DNA of 64,000 nucleotides. Origin: Donghicola eburneus (GTDB lineage: Bacteria > Pseudomonadota > Alphaproteobacteria > Rhodobacterales > Rhodobacteraceae). Below, in pieces: positions 16,887-24,321 of this stretch (positions within the stretch are counted from its first letter, which is position 1; every line of letters begins with the position of its first letter). The translations under genes were made by a program, and so were the position numbers. The stretch lies in NCBI RefSeq assembly GCF_900115865.1, contig NZ_FOXY01000001.1, forward strand, positions 62,001-126,000, written 5' to 3'. The notes under the pieces were generated by a model. It ran no database searches and was not told the DNA's origin. It worked only from the letters and a program-made list of their open reading frames with translations.

Positions 16887-18662
16887 TTAGTCGGCTTGTG
16901 CCGTGCGCAGCAGATCCGTGATCCGGCGAACAGTCGCGCGGCGGTTGCGCTCTTCGGCCTCTAGGGTTTCGACCTTCAGATACTCTTCGCCATACCCTTG
17001 GACCACGAGGTTCTCTGGCGGTACCTCAAAATATTCAGTCAATGCCAGAGCCAGCGACTCCGCGCGGCGGTCCGACAGCGCCAAATTAAACGCGCCATTG
17101 CCCACTGCGTCCGTGTGCCCTTCGACAAGGAAAATCTCGCGCGGGTTTTCGGCAATACGGTCACGGATCGCGGTGCCCAATTCAGAGAGGGCTTCGGCCT
17201 GCTCGGGACGGATTGCTGCCGACCCGCTAGCAAAGGTTACATTCTCGACCGCAACCGAAGGAGCCAGTGCACGCACCTGCGAAATCTGGCGAATCTGACT
17301 GAGGCTAAAGCTGCGATCGGTTTGCGCCTGTTGCGCAAGAGCCGCCCGCAGGGCGTCCTGATCATCCGTGGTAATGCTATCGTTCACATCGGCTTCGGGC
17401 AGCTCGGTCACCTCGACGGGCGCGGTTTCGCGGCTGTCGTCGACCAGCACATAGCGGTCACCGTTCGGCTCGACCCGCTCTCGGCGGACGATACGCTTTT
17501 GGCTGTCGTAAATGGTGATGATCTGCGTCCCGTCCTCGCGGGTCGAGATGGTGCGGCTGGAGCCATCGTCGTAGGTTTGCGTACGAACCGTGGTGCCGGG
17601 CTGACGGAGCAGGGCGCCATCATCCTTGATCACGCGGTAGCTGCCGTCGGGTTGTTCCAGCACAACGCGGTCGCCTGAATTCGATGCCACTTGGCTGCCG
17701 TTCTTCAGGATCGACCCGACGGCAAGCGCGGCAAGGCCAGCCAGTGCGGCTTTCTCGAAGTTGGTCATGCCCTCTTCATCAGCCTCGTCATCATCGTTGT
17801 TGGCATCTTGGCTGACGCGTGTGTTGAAGTCTTCGTCCGAGCTGCGGGCCGTGTCCTGAGTGATGGTCTCTTCGGTCGCTTCGGCGTCCATGTCAGCGTT
17901 GTCCGCATCGGCCAAGGCCGCTGCAGTCGACGCGCCGCCCTCTTCTTCGGCGGCGAGCGATTGCTCTAGCGCCGCTTCTGCTTCAGCTTGCTTCTGGGCT
18001 CTGCGGGCCTGACGCTCTTCTTTGGTCAGTTTGTTCTTTTTCTTGGCTTTCTTTTCAGCGTTGGCTGCCTTTTGGGCGTCAGCCTTGGCTTTGGCGGCTT
18101 TGGGGGCGGGGTCCGCTTCTGCTTCTGCTGTTGACGCGTTGGTTTCCGCCACGCCCTGCGCATCTTGGGCGTCAGCCTCGGCCTGGGCGGCTTTGGGTGC
18201 GGGGTCAGCTTCTGCGTCTGCTGTTGACGCGTTGGCTTCCGCTACGCCCTGCGCATCGGCTTCCGCAGCTGCTTCTGGCGCGTTTTCCGCTGTTTCGGGC
18301 GCGACCTCTGTCTGCGTTTCGGCTTCGACCGAAGCAGTAGACTCAGCCTCGTTTTCGGCCCTCACGTCTGCGTTGGCCTCAGCCTCAACTTCGGCGGCCT
18401 GAGTTGGTTCGGTCTGCTCTTCAGCCTCGGCTTCTGCAGTTTGTTCCGGATCACCGTTTTGCAGCGCCTCGAATTGTGAGGTCAGCAAATCGGTGTAACA
18501 TTGTCCTTCGTCGCCGGTCTCTGCGATGCAGGCTTCGACCTGTGCGCGAATGTCGTCGGGGACATCGTTCAAATCCAAAGCCTCTTGCTGGGCAATGCCG
18601 TGCTGGGGGATCGACATGCTGAGTGCCAGTACAAGCGCCGTCGAATTCTTAAAGGTTTTCAA
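16887..18662 (-). CDS. OmpA-family protein with Ala/Glu-rich repetitive linker
   Basis: A 591-residue exported protein. Order of parts: signal peptide (1-25, ending HGIAQQ); a short cysteine-containing segment; a long Ala/Glu/Asp-rich low-complexity region (about 70-250) holding a 31-residue tandem duplication (about 135-196) and a Lys-rich patch (KKAKKKNKL); an acidic stretch; a short hydrophobic stretch (AALAGLAALAVGSIL, near 300); a region of YDDGSSRTIS-type strands; and a C-terminal OmpA-like peptidoglycan-binding domain (FASGSAAIRPEQ, VEGHTDAVGNGAFN, ERNRRATVRRI). It probably anchors the envelope to peptidoglycan. The low-complexity linker is much longer than in ordinary OmpA-family proteins. 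No operon partner is seen. Confidence 0.85.
   Translation of the reverse strand: MKTFKNSTALVLALSMSIPQHGIAQQEALDLNDVPDDIRAQVEACIAETGDEGQCYTDLLTSQFEALQNGDPEQTAEAEAEEQTEPTQAAEVEAEANADVRAENEAESTASVEAETQTEVAPETAENAPEAAAEADAQGVAEANASTADAEADPAPKAAQAEADAQDAQGVAETNASTAEAEADPAPKAAKAKADAQKAANAEKKAKKKNKLTKEERQARRAQKQAEAEAALEQSLAAEEEGGASTAAALADADNADMDAEATEETITQDTARSSDEDFNTRVSQDANNDDDEADEEGMTNFEKAALAGLAALAVGSILKNGSQVASNSGDRVVLEQPDGSYRVIKDDGALLRQPGTTVRTQTYDDGSSRTISTREDGTQIITIYDSQKRIVRRERVEPNGDRYVLVDDSRETAPVEVTELPEADVNDSITTDDQDALRAALAQQAQTDRSFSLSQIRQISQVRALAPSVAVENVTFASGSAAIRPEQAEALSELGTAIRDRIAENPREIFLVEGHTDAVGNGAFNLALSDRRAESLALALTEYFEVPPENLVVQGYGEEYLKVETLEAEERNRRATVRRITDLLRTAQAD
18076..18261. repeat. two tandem 93-bp direct repeats inside the OmpA-family gene
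   Basis: Two adjacent copies of a 93-base unit (18076-18168 and 18169-18261) encode a 31-residue unit starting DAQGVAE and containing NAST and EADPAPKAA. The copies differ at several bases and a few residues (for example ASTAD versus ASTAE). The exact frame-preserving period indicates an in-frame duplication in the linker. Confidence 0.8.
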
Positions 18663-19119
18663 AATACGTCTCCCTAACCAATTGCGGCGTCGCCGCGCGT
18701 TGGGGCCTCAACCCTTTCAACGGGCCGAGGTTCCTCAGGGCTCGGAATGCGTGTGGTGTGTTTTGCCCGTTTTGCGGGCAGAAATCGGGGGTATCTGAGC
18801 GTCAGCTTGCGCGCGGCTCGGCAGATTGTCCTGTGAGTTCAGGTCACTAGAGGTGCACTGGCAATTGTTCGCCGCCTCGCAACTCTGCGTCTGGCGACCG
18901 TTGCGATGAAAGACTGAGATTTGTCGTGCTGTTTCAGCGCGTCTGCCGCAATTCGGATATAACCTGTTCTTCCACATAAGCGCGATATCGCGAGCAATTC
19001 AGCTAACGCGGCTGTGATTAGACAGGGGCCGTGAAAGGCAGTTTGGCTGCGGTGCCGATCTCATCCAATCCCGCGATTCCGGTTGGCAGGCCTTCTGTCC
19101 TCTTTGTCTGAGAGTTTTC
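18663..19119. other. 457-bp intergenic region between divergent exported-protein genes
   Basis: No gene is supported here. It must hold the promoters of the OmpA-family gene (minus) and the exported protein at 19120 (plus). Visible elements are a 13-base inverted repeat GCGGCG-T-CGCCGC (18684-18696) in the leader of the OmpA-family gene, able to form a hairpin just upstream of its ribosome-binding site, and a perfect 12-base palindrome CGCGATATCGCG (18981-18992). No convincing -35/-10 pair or RNA gene was recognised. Confidence 0.45.
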
Positions 19120-19887
19120 ATGAAACCCATCCTTCTTGGCTCCTTATTCGCGGTCGCCCTAGGCTCCAGCGCGGCGGCAGAACTGTGTGATTACCGCCCA
19201 AGCGCGCTTGTCGGTGCAGGGGCCTCTGTGGCCAAACAGCACTCTGGAGCGGCACTGCAAACGGCTGGCTCTGCGGCCAAAGCTGCGGGCTTTTATACCC
19301 TAACTCAAGTTGTCTCTGGCGGCACAGTCACGGCGGCTGGCGCCGCCGGAGCGGGGGCTGCAGCGACAGGCACGACGGGTGTCTTGGGCAGCATGGGCGG
19401 CGTTGCGGCTGTCTTGACTGCGCCAGCGACAATCATCGGTGCTGCGATCGTGGGCGGGGGCAGTCTGATTTACGAGGGCTACTGCTATTATGCCGTGGAT
19501 GATCGTCGCACATCCCCCGAAGAGGTGCTGCCCGTCCTGCAGAACTTGTCGGAGAATGCGGATCCGGATTTTTTGCGCGTGGTCGACCTGACCGTTGCAG
19601 CAGAGCAAATGGATGCCTCCGTCACTCCCGAGGATCTGCAAACAGGCGAAACGCATCTGCTGAAGCTGGCCAAAAGTTGGAACACCCATGGCCGCCCGAT
19701 GACATGGACCAGTTATCGGGTCTCGCGCCTGTATATCGTGAATGGTCAGCTCCGGTACAAGGACTTTGGGCGCGACACGCGGATCGGGGATCTGGGCTTT
19801 GTGATCCCGCAGCCAGAGGACGCGCCTGCCACATTGCCAGAGACCCCAACAGAGCCGGTGCCTGCTGATCCCGCAACATCGGACTAG
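19120..19887 (+). CDS. exported protein of unknown function with Gly/Ala-rich hydrophobic core
   Basis: I do not recognise a family for this 255-residue protein. It begins with a clear signal peptide (MKPILLGSLFAVALGSSAAAE). Residues about 60-120 form a long Gly/Ala/Val/Thr-rich hydrophobic segment (for example AAGAAGAGAAATGTTG) that resembles the glycine-zipper membrane stretches of some envelope and pore proteins. A soluble C-terminal part with RVVDLTVAAEQ and TWTSYRVSRLYIVNGQLRYKDFG follows, ending in a Pro/Glu/Thr-rich tail. The start at 19120 gives the signal peptide directly. It stands alone between the OmpA-family gene and an exporter gene. Confidence 0.75.
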   Translation: MKPILLGSLFAVALGSSAAAELCDYRPSALVGAGASVAKQHSGAALQTAGSAAKAAGFYTLTQVVSGGTVTAAGAAGAGAAATGTTGVLGSMGGVAAVLTAPATIIGAAIVGGGSLIYEGYCYYAVDDRRTSPEEVLPVLQNLSENADPDFLRVVDLTVAAEQMDASVTPEDLQTGETHLLKLAKSWNTHGRPMTWTSYRVSRLYIVNGQLRYKDFGRDTRIGDLGFVIPQPEDAPATLPETPTEPVPADPATSD

Positions 19888-19956
19888 CATAAACTGGCTC
19901 GCGGAACGGAGCGAAAGTGGTTCGGTTTTCGCGGCGCGTATGCTCTAACCCGAAAT

Positions 19957-21168
19957 ATGAACCGAATTGTATGGCGGGAACGCCTTGTCCTCTATGCGCT
20001 TCTGACCTCGCTGACCGCGCTCAGCATCGATGCGTTGCTTCCCGCGCTGCGGCTGATCGAGGCAGAGCTTCCCCCGACCGCAATGCTTGATCCGCACCAT
20101 GTCGTGTCTTTGTTTATCTTTGGCATGGTCTTTGGCGAGCTTTGCTTGGGGCCGATTTCCGACGCGATGGGTCGCAAGCCCGCGCTTGTCGGGGGGCTGG
20201 TGCTGTATGGCTGCGGAACGCTGATATGCCTGTGGGCCGGATCGCTGGAATGGCTGATCCTTGGCCGTATCCTCCAAGGAGCAGGGGTTTCTGGTCCCAA
20301 AATCGCGACGCGTGCGATGATCCGTGATCAGTACCAAGGCGATGCCATGGCGCGGGTTATGTCGTTTCTGTTCACGCTTTTCATCCTCGTGCCCATGGTC
20401 GCCCCTGCTGTCGGGCAATGGATCGCGGGCAGCTTTGGCTGGCGGATGATCTTTGGCGGATACCTTGTCACCGCTCTGCTGCTTGGCGGCTGGCTGACGC
20501 TGCGCCATCCCGAAACCCTGAGACCCGAGCGCCGTGTGCCGCTGTCGGTACGGCGGTTGGGGCGCAATGCGTTCCGGATTTTGGGCTGTGCCCGAGTGAG
20601 CCTGTTGATCGTCGCGACGGGATTGGTCTTTGGCGCGCAACTCACGTTCCTGAGCCTTGCCGCTGATGTCTTCGCGGATGTCTATGGGATCACGCATGGT
20701 TTCCCCTACCTCTTCGCGGGACTGGCTGCGGGCATCGGCCTTGCGTCTTTTCTGAATGGCAGACTGGTCCAGCGATTTGGCTCCGATGTGATGGCCCGTG
20801 CGGGGTTCATCGGGCTAAGCCTGTCTGGGGCCACCATGACGAGTGCGGCTCTGGTTTCGCAGGGCCACCCGCCACTTTGGCTCTTCCTGAGTGCCGGGTT
20901 TGCGGCGTTCTGTGCCATCGGCATCCTGTTCGGCAATTTGAACGCCATGGCGATGCTGGATTTGGGGCAGGTCGCGGGGCTGGGGGCATCGCTGATCGCA
21001 TCGCTCTCCAGTCTAGTGGCCACGGGCGTCGCCCTCGCGGCTTCGGCGTTTTACGCTGGCACGGTCACACCCATGGGCAGTGCGATCCTGTTTGCCGGAG
21101 CTGCCGCCTTGCTGCTGTCAGAAATCGCGGCGCGTCGTCCCCGCCGCGCTCCGGTCCCCGCACCGTAG
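19957..21168 (+). CDS. Bcr/CflA-type MFS multidrug exporter
   Basis: Inner-membrane proton antiporter of the major facilitator superfamily, 403 residues with about twelve hydrophobic helices. The loop 2-3 motif A appears as GPISDAMGRKPAL, and GRILQGAGVSGPKIATRA with RDQY is the Bcr/CflA drug-exporter signature in helix 4-5. The N-terminus LTSLTALSIDALLPALRLI is typical of the family. It could export a drug or a metabolite such as a sulfur compound. No regulator or operon partner lies beside it; the aldo/keto reductase gene follows 80 bases downstream and may have its own promoter. Confidence 0.86.
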   Translation: MNRIVWRERLVLYALLTSLTALSIDALLPALRLIEAELPPTAMLDPHHVVSLFIFGMVFGELCLGPISDAMGRKPALVGGLVLYGCGTLICLWAGSLEWLILGRILQGAGVSGPKIATRAMIRDQYQGDAMARVMSFLFTLFILVPMVAPAVGQWIAGSFGWRMIFGGYLVTALLLGGWLTLRHPETLRPERRVPLSVRRLGRNAFRILGCARVSLLIVATGLVFGAQLTFLSLAADVFADVYGITHGFPYLFAGLAAGIGLASFLNGRLVQRFGSDVMARAGFIGLSLSGATMTSAALVSQGHPPLWLFLSAGFAAFCAIGILFGNLNAMAMLDLGQVAGLGASLIASLSSLVATGVALAASAFYAGTVTPMGSAILFAGAAALLLSEIAARRPRRAPVPAP

Positions 21169-21248
21169 AACTAGCGCATTTTTCCGTTGATCCGGCGCGG
21201 GATAGAGTATTCGTTAAGGGCAAATTTGAGCCTTGAAAGGAATTAGAA

Positions 21249-22247
21249 ATGGAACGTCGCCCCCTAGGTCATACCGGCAAAATGGTGTCCAGCATTGGCC
21301 TAGGCGGCATGAGCTTTTCCGATTTCTACGGCCCAACCGACCAAGCGGAATCCTTCGATGTGATGGAACTGGCGCTGGAGCTTGGCATCAACCACATCGA
21401 CACCTCGAACATCTACGGAATGGGGCGGTCCGAGACGGTGATCGGCCAGTTTCTCAAGGCCAACGGCGGCGAGAGCCCTTTTGTCATTGCGACCAAAGCG
21501 GGCATTACCAGCAATCCCGACACGGGCGAGCGCTGCTTTGATAACTCAGAGCAGCACTTGCGCACCCAACTCGAAGGCAGCCTCAAAAGATTGGGACTCG
21601 AACAGGTAGATCTCTTCTACGTGCACCGCCGCCAACACAGCATCCCGATCGAAGAGGTCACCGAAACACTCGTTGCGCTGAAGAAAGAAGGCAAGATCGG
21701 TGGCTTCGGTTTCTCGGAAATTGCACCTTACTCCTTGCGAGACGCTGCTGCGGTGCATCCCGTTGATGCGGTTCAGAACGAATATTCGCTTTCGACGCGG
21801 CTGCCAGAGATGGGAATGAATCAGGAATGCGCGCGGATGGGGACGTCGATGGTCGCGTTTTCGCCGGTTGGTCGTGGGCTGCTCACTGACACCCCGCCCG
21901 ATGCGGCGCGTGCTGCGGGAAACCCGTTCCTTGGGGTGAATCCGCGCTTCACAGGCGAAAACCTGAACCGCAATCTTGAACGTGCGGCGGCTTTTGCCAA
22001 GCTCGCGGCCGAAATGGGCGTCAGCACGGCTGGCCTCGCCAACGGCTGGGTCTTGGCCCAAGGACCGCAAATCCTGTCCATCCCGGGCACCCGCTCGACA
22101 GCTCACCTGCGCCAACTGGTCGAAGGCGGGCATTTGCAGCTGACCGACAGCGATTTCGCCCGCATAGAAGAGGTCTTGCCCGTTGGTTGGGCCGCAGGCG
22201 ATCGCTACTCCGAAGCGCAGAACCTCGGGCCAGAGCGCTACTGCTGA
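21249..22247 (+). CDS. aldo/keto reductase
   Basis: NADPH-dependent oxidoreductase with the (beta/alpha)8 aldo/keto reductase fold, 332 residues. The catalytic tetrad is visible: Asp and Tyr in NHIDTSNIYGMG, Lys in VIATKAGI and His in FYVHRRQH. GFGFSEIAPYSL and the C-terminal SIPGTRSTAHLRQ contribute the nucleotide-binding part. GAAAGGA stands 8-14 bases before the start. A 19-base imperfect dyad lies at 21216-21234 just upstream. The product is probably a general carbonyl reductase; the substrate is unknown. It converges on a Rossmann-fold gene with a 43-base gap. Confidence 0.88.
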   Translation: MERRPLGHTGKMVSSIGLGGMSFSDFYGPTDQAESFDVMELALELGINHIDTSNIYGMGRSETVIGQFLKANGGESPFVIATKAGITSNPDTGERCFDNSEQHLRTQLEGSLKRLGLEQVDLFYVHRRQHSIPIEEVTETLVALKKEGKIGGFGFSEIAPYSLRDAAAVHPVDAVQNEYSLSTRLPEMGMNQECARMGTSMVAFSPVGRGLLTDTPPDAARAAGNPFLGVNPRFTGENLNRNLERAAAFAKLAAEMGVSTAGLANGWVLAQGPQILSIPGTRSTAHLRQLVEGGHLQLTDSDFARIEEVLPVGWAAGDRYSEAQNLGPERYC

Positions 22248-22290
22248 CCGCACTGCTCCTCGCGTTACGGCTTCTTTTTGCCCAAAAGAC

Positions 22291-23187
22291 TCATGTCGGG
22301 CGCGTGGCCGTGGGGCGAGGGCGCTTTGCCGGTCCCAATCCAGAGCACATGACTGTCGCTAAATCTGTGTTCCGGAAGTCGGGTAGCAGAGCCTCGAGTT
22401 TGCTTTGGTCCAAACCATGGGGCGTCGCCCACAGGTACCGCATCTCTAGAAGTTCCCGCGCCAACTCCCAGACTGGCGCGGCCAAGCGCATCTGCCACCA
22501 GCCGAATTCCTTGATCCGTAGCGGGCGCCCGAGGGCCTCTGATAGGGTGTCGGCGAGTTCCGTGACCGTAAAATTCGCCTCACCAAGGCTGACGTCTGTC
22601 CAAACAGGCAACGTGGATCGCTTTTCGGCCAGCCCGACCGCACATCTCGCCCAATCAGGCAGATAGGCATAGGCATGTAGCGTGTCTGGCGGACCAAGAG
22701 AGGTGACGACACCGCGGCCCAGCCCGCGCAAGTGCACGTGGCTCATCAGATCGGTATCCCCAGCGGTCCCAGAGATGAAGTCACCAGCCCGTAGAAGGAT
22801 CGTCTGCACACCTGATGCCGCATAGGCTTGCTCCATCTCTTCGCGGATGCGGCCCTTGCGACTGACAGGGCGATGAGGTGTGGTTTCCGACCAGAGGCCG
22901 GGCGTGTCGCCGAACACATAGACGTTGCCCGGGACGATCACAGTGGCGCCCGACGACCGGGCTGCATCCAGCACTTGTGCAGTGATCTGCGGGACCAGTT
23001 TTGCCCAATTGTGATAGTTCGGCGGGTTCAGCCCGTTCACGATAACCTGTGCGCCTTCTGCTTGGCGGACCATGTCTCCGGCGCGCCGTTCATAGAGACG
23101 CACTGTCCATCCCGCTGCGCCGAACGCCGCTGCCGCTTGTCGCCCGATTTTACCGGAGGCCCCTAGAATTAGCACTGTCTCGCTCAT
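22291..23187 (-). CDS. NAD(P)-binding Rossmann-fold protein (epimerase/NmrA-like)
   Basis: A 298-residue member of the extended/atypical short-chain dehydrogenase group. The nucleotide-binding motif GASGKIGRQAAAAFG is at residue 9, and VIVPGNVYVFGDTPG supplies the region where epimerases carry their Ser and Tyr residues; a typical YxxxK was not found, so it may be an NmrA-like sensor or reductase. The start MSETVLILGA at 23187 has GGGAGA five to eight bases upstream; a second ATG at 23190 is also usable. It is divergent from a LysR gene across a 94-base region with repeated GAATG motifs, suggesting regulation by that protein. Confidence 0.75.
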   Translation of the reverse strand: MSETVLILGASGKIGRQAAAAFGAAGWTVRLYERRAGDMVRQAEGAQVIVNGLNPPNYHNWAKLVPQITAQVLDAARSSGATVIVPGNVYVFGDTPGLWSETTPHRPVSRKGRIREEMEQAYAASGVQTILLRAGDFISGTAGDTDLMSHVHLRGLGRGVVTSLGPPDTLHAYAYLPDWARCAVGLAEKRSTLPVWTDVSLGEANFTVTELADTLSEALGRPLRIKEFGWWQMRLAAPVWELARELLEMRYLWATPHGLDQSKLEALLPDFRNTDLATVMCSGLGPAKRPRPTATRPT

Positions 23188-23198
23188 CATCTTCTCCC

Positions 23199-23284
23199 GA
23201 ATGCATTGATGATTAGGAGCTTTGGTCATTCTGATGTGAATGGGAATTGAATGAATTCGGGTGTATGATATCCATTTATGAATG
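23199..23284. promoter_or_regulatory. candidate LysR-type operator region with phased GAATG repeats
   Basis: Between the divergent Rossmann-fold and LysR genes, GAATG occurs at 23199, 23238, 23249 and 23280 (the last overlapping the LysR start), the later three spaced 11 and 31 bases, close to whole helical turns. CATTC at 23227-23231 with GAATG at 23238-23242 forms an inverted repeat, and GAATT-N5-AATTC forms a second dyad. Binding by the LysR protein is inferred from position. Confidence 0.35.
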
Positions 23285-24196
23285 AATATTTCGCTCGATG
23301 ACTTGGATTGGACCTTAATGAAAGTCTTTGCCCGCGTAGCGCAAGCGGGCTCCTTGTCCGGTGCGGCACGGGCGATGGGGTCGTCGCAGCCAACGGTGGG
23401 CCGACAGGTGCATGCATTGGAGCAGGCGCTGGGGGTCGAGTTGTTCTATCGCCAGCCGCGGGGGCTGGCCCTGACCGAAGCAGGGCGGACTTTGCTGCCC
23501 CACGCGAAAAGGATGGAGGACGCCGCCACGCAAATGCGGCTCGCCGCTGCAGGGGCGGAGCCTAGCCTGTCAGGCACGGTTCGGATCACGGCGTCTGTGG
23601 CAATCTCTCACTATGTGTTGCCCGCTGTCTTGGCGGATGTGCGGCGCAGTGCGCCGCATTTGCATATCGATCTCGTGCCCTCGGACCGGACGGAAAACCT
23701 GCTCTTTCGCGAGGCCGATATTGCCTTGCGCATGTATCGCCCGCGTCAGTTGGACATGATCACGCGCCATCTGGGGGATATCTTGATCGGAGCTTTTGCC
23801 GCGCGTCGCTATTTGGAGCAAAGAGGGAGGCCCACCAGCCTAAGGGATCTGCGCGACCACGACATGATCGGTTACGATCGCAGCGACCTGCTGTTGCGCG
23901 GCATGCGCGCCTTGGGGATGGAGGCGACGCGAGACAGCTTTGCTCTGCGGACAGACAATCAATCGGTGTATTGGGAGATGGTGCGCGCAGGCTGCGGGAT
24001 CGGATTTGGGCAAGTATCGCTGGGTGCGGCGGACCCGACGCTGGAACAGGTGCTCCCAGACCTGCCCGCGCCAGCTTTGCCTGTTTGGCTAACCGCACCA
24101 GAAGTGTTGCGTCACACGCCCAAGGTCGACCACGTTTGGCGCGCGCTCGAGCAGGCTATGTTGGCCCATATCGCGGGCCCGTCCACAGCGCCTTGA
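23282..24196 (+). CDS. LysR-family transcriptional regulator
   Basis: LysR-type regulator of 304 residues: N-terminal winged helix-turn-helix (DWTLMKVFARVAQAGSLSGA, then SSQPTVGRQVHALEQALG) and a C-terminal effector domain (GTVRITASVAISHYVLP onward). It is divergent from the Rossmann-fold gene at 22291-23187, the classical arrangement for a LysR and its target. The target enzyme and effector are unknown. The start at 23282 follows a short ATG at 23278 in another frame and keeps the DNA-binding domain complete. Confidence 0.88.
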   Translation: MNISLDDLDWTLMKVFARVAQAGSLSGAARAMGSSQPTVGRQVHALEQALGVELFYRQPRGLALTEAGRTLLPHAKRMEDAATQMRLAAAGAEPSLSGTVRITASVAISHYVLPAVLADVRRSAPHLHIDLVPSDRTENLLFREADIALRMYRPRQLDMITRHLGDILIGAFAARRYLEQRGRPTSLRDLRDHDMIGYDRSDLLLRGMRALGMEATRDSFALRTDNQSVYWEMVRAGCGIGFGQVSLGAADPTLEQVLPDLPAPALPVWLTAPEVLRHTPKVDHVWRALEQAMLAHIAGPSTAP

Positions 24197-24321
24197 GGCG
24201 CCCATCAACGGGTTAGCGTGCCACGCCAAAGATATTCACGTCCTCGCCACACGATTGTTTACCCTAGGTTAGCTTTTCTCAGAGGGGCAACGGTCTCAGC
24301 CCCATACGGGAGGGCGAAGAG

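Noticed and set aside
18735-18977. Small minus-strand open frame upstream of the OmpA-family gene
   Set aside because: No ribosome-binding site and no recognisable protein; the composition suggests non-coding.
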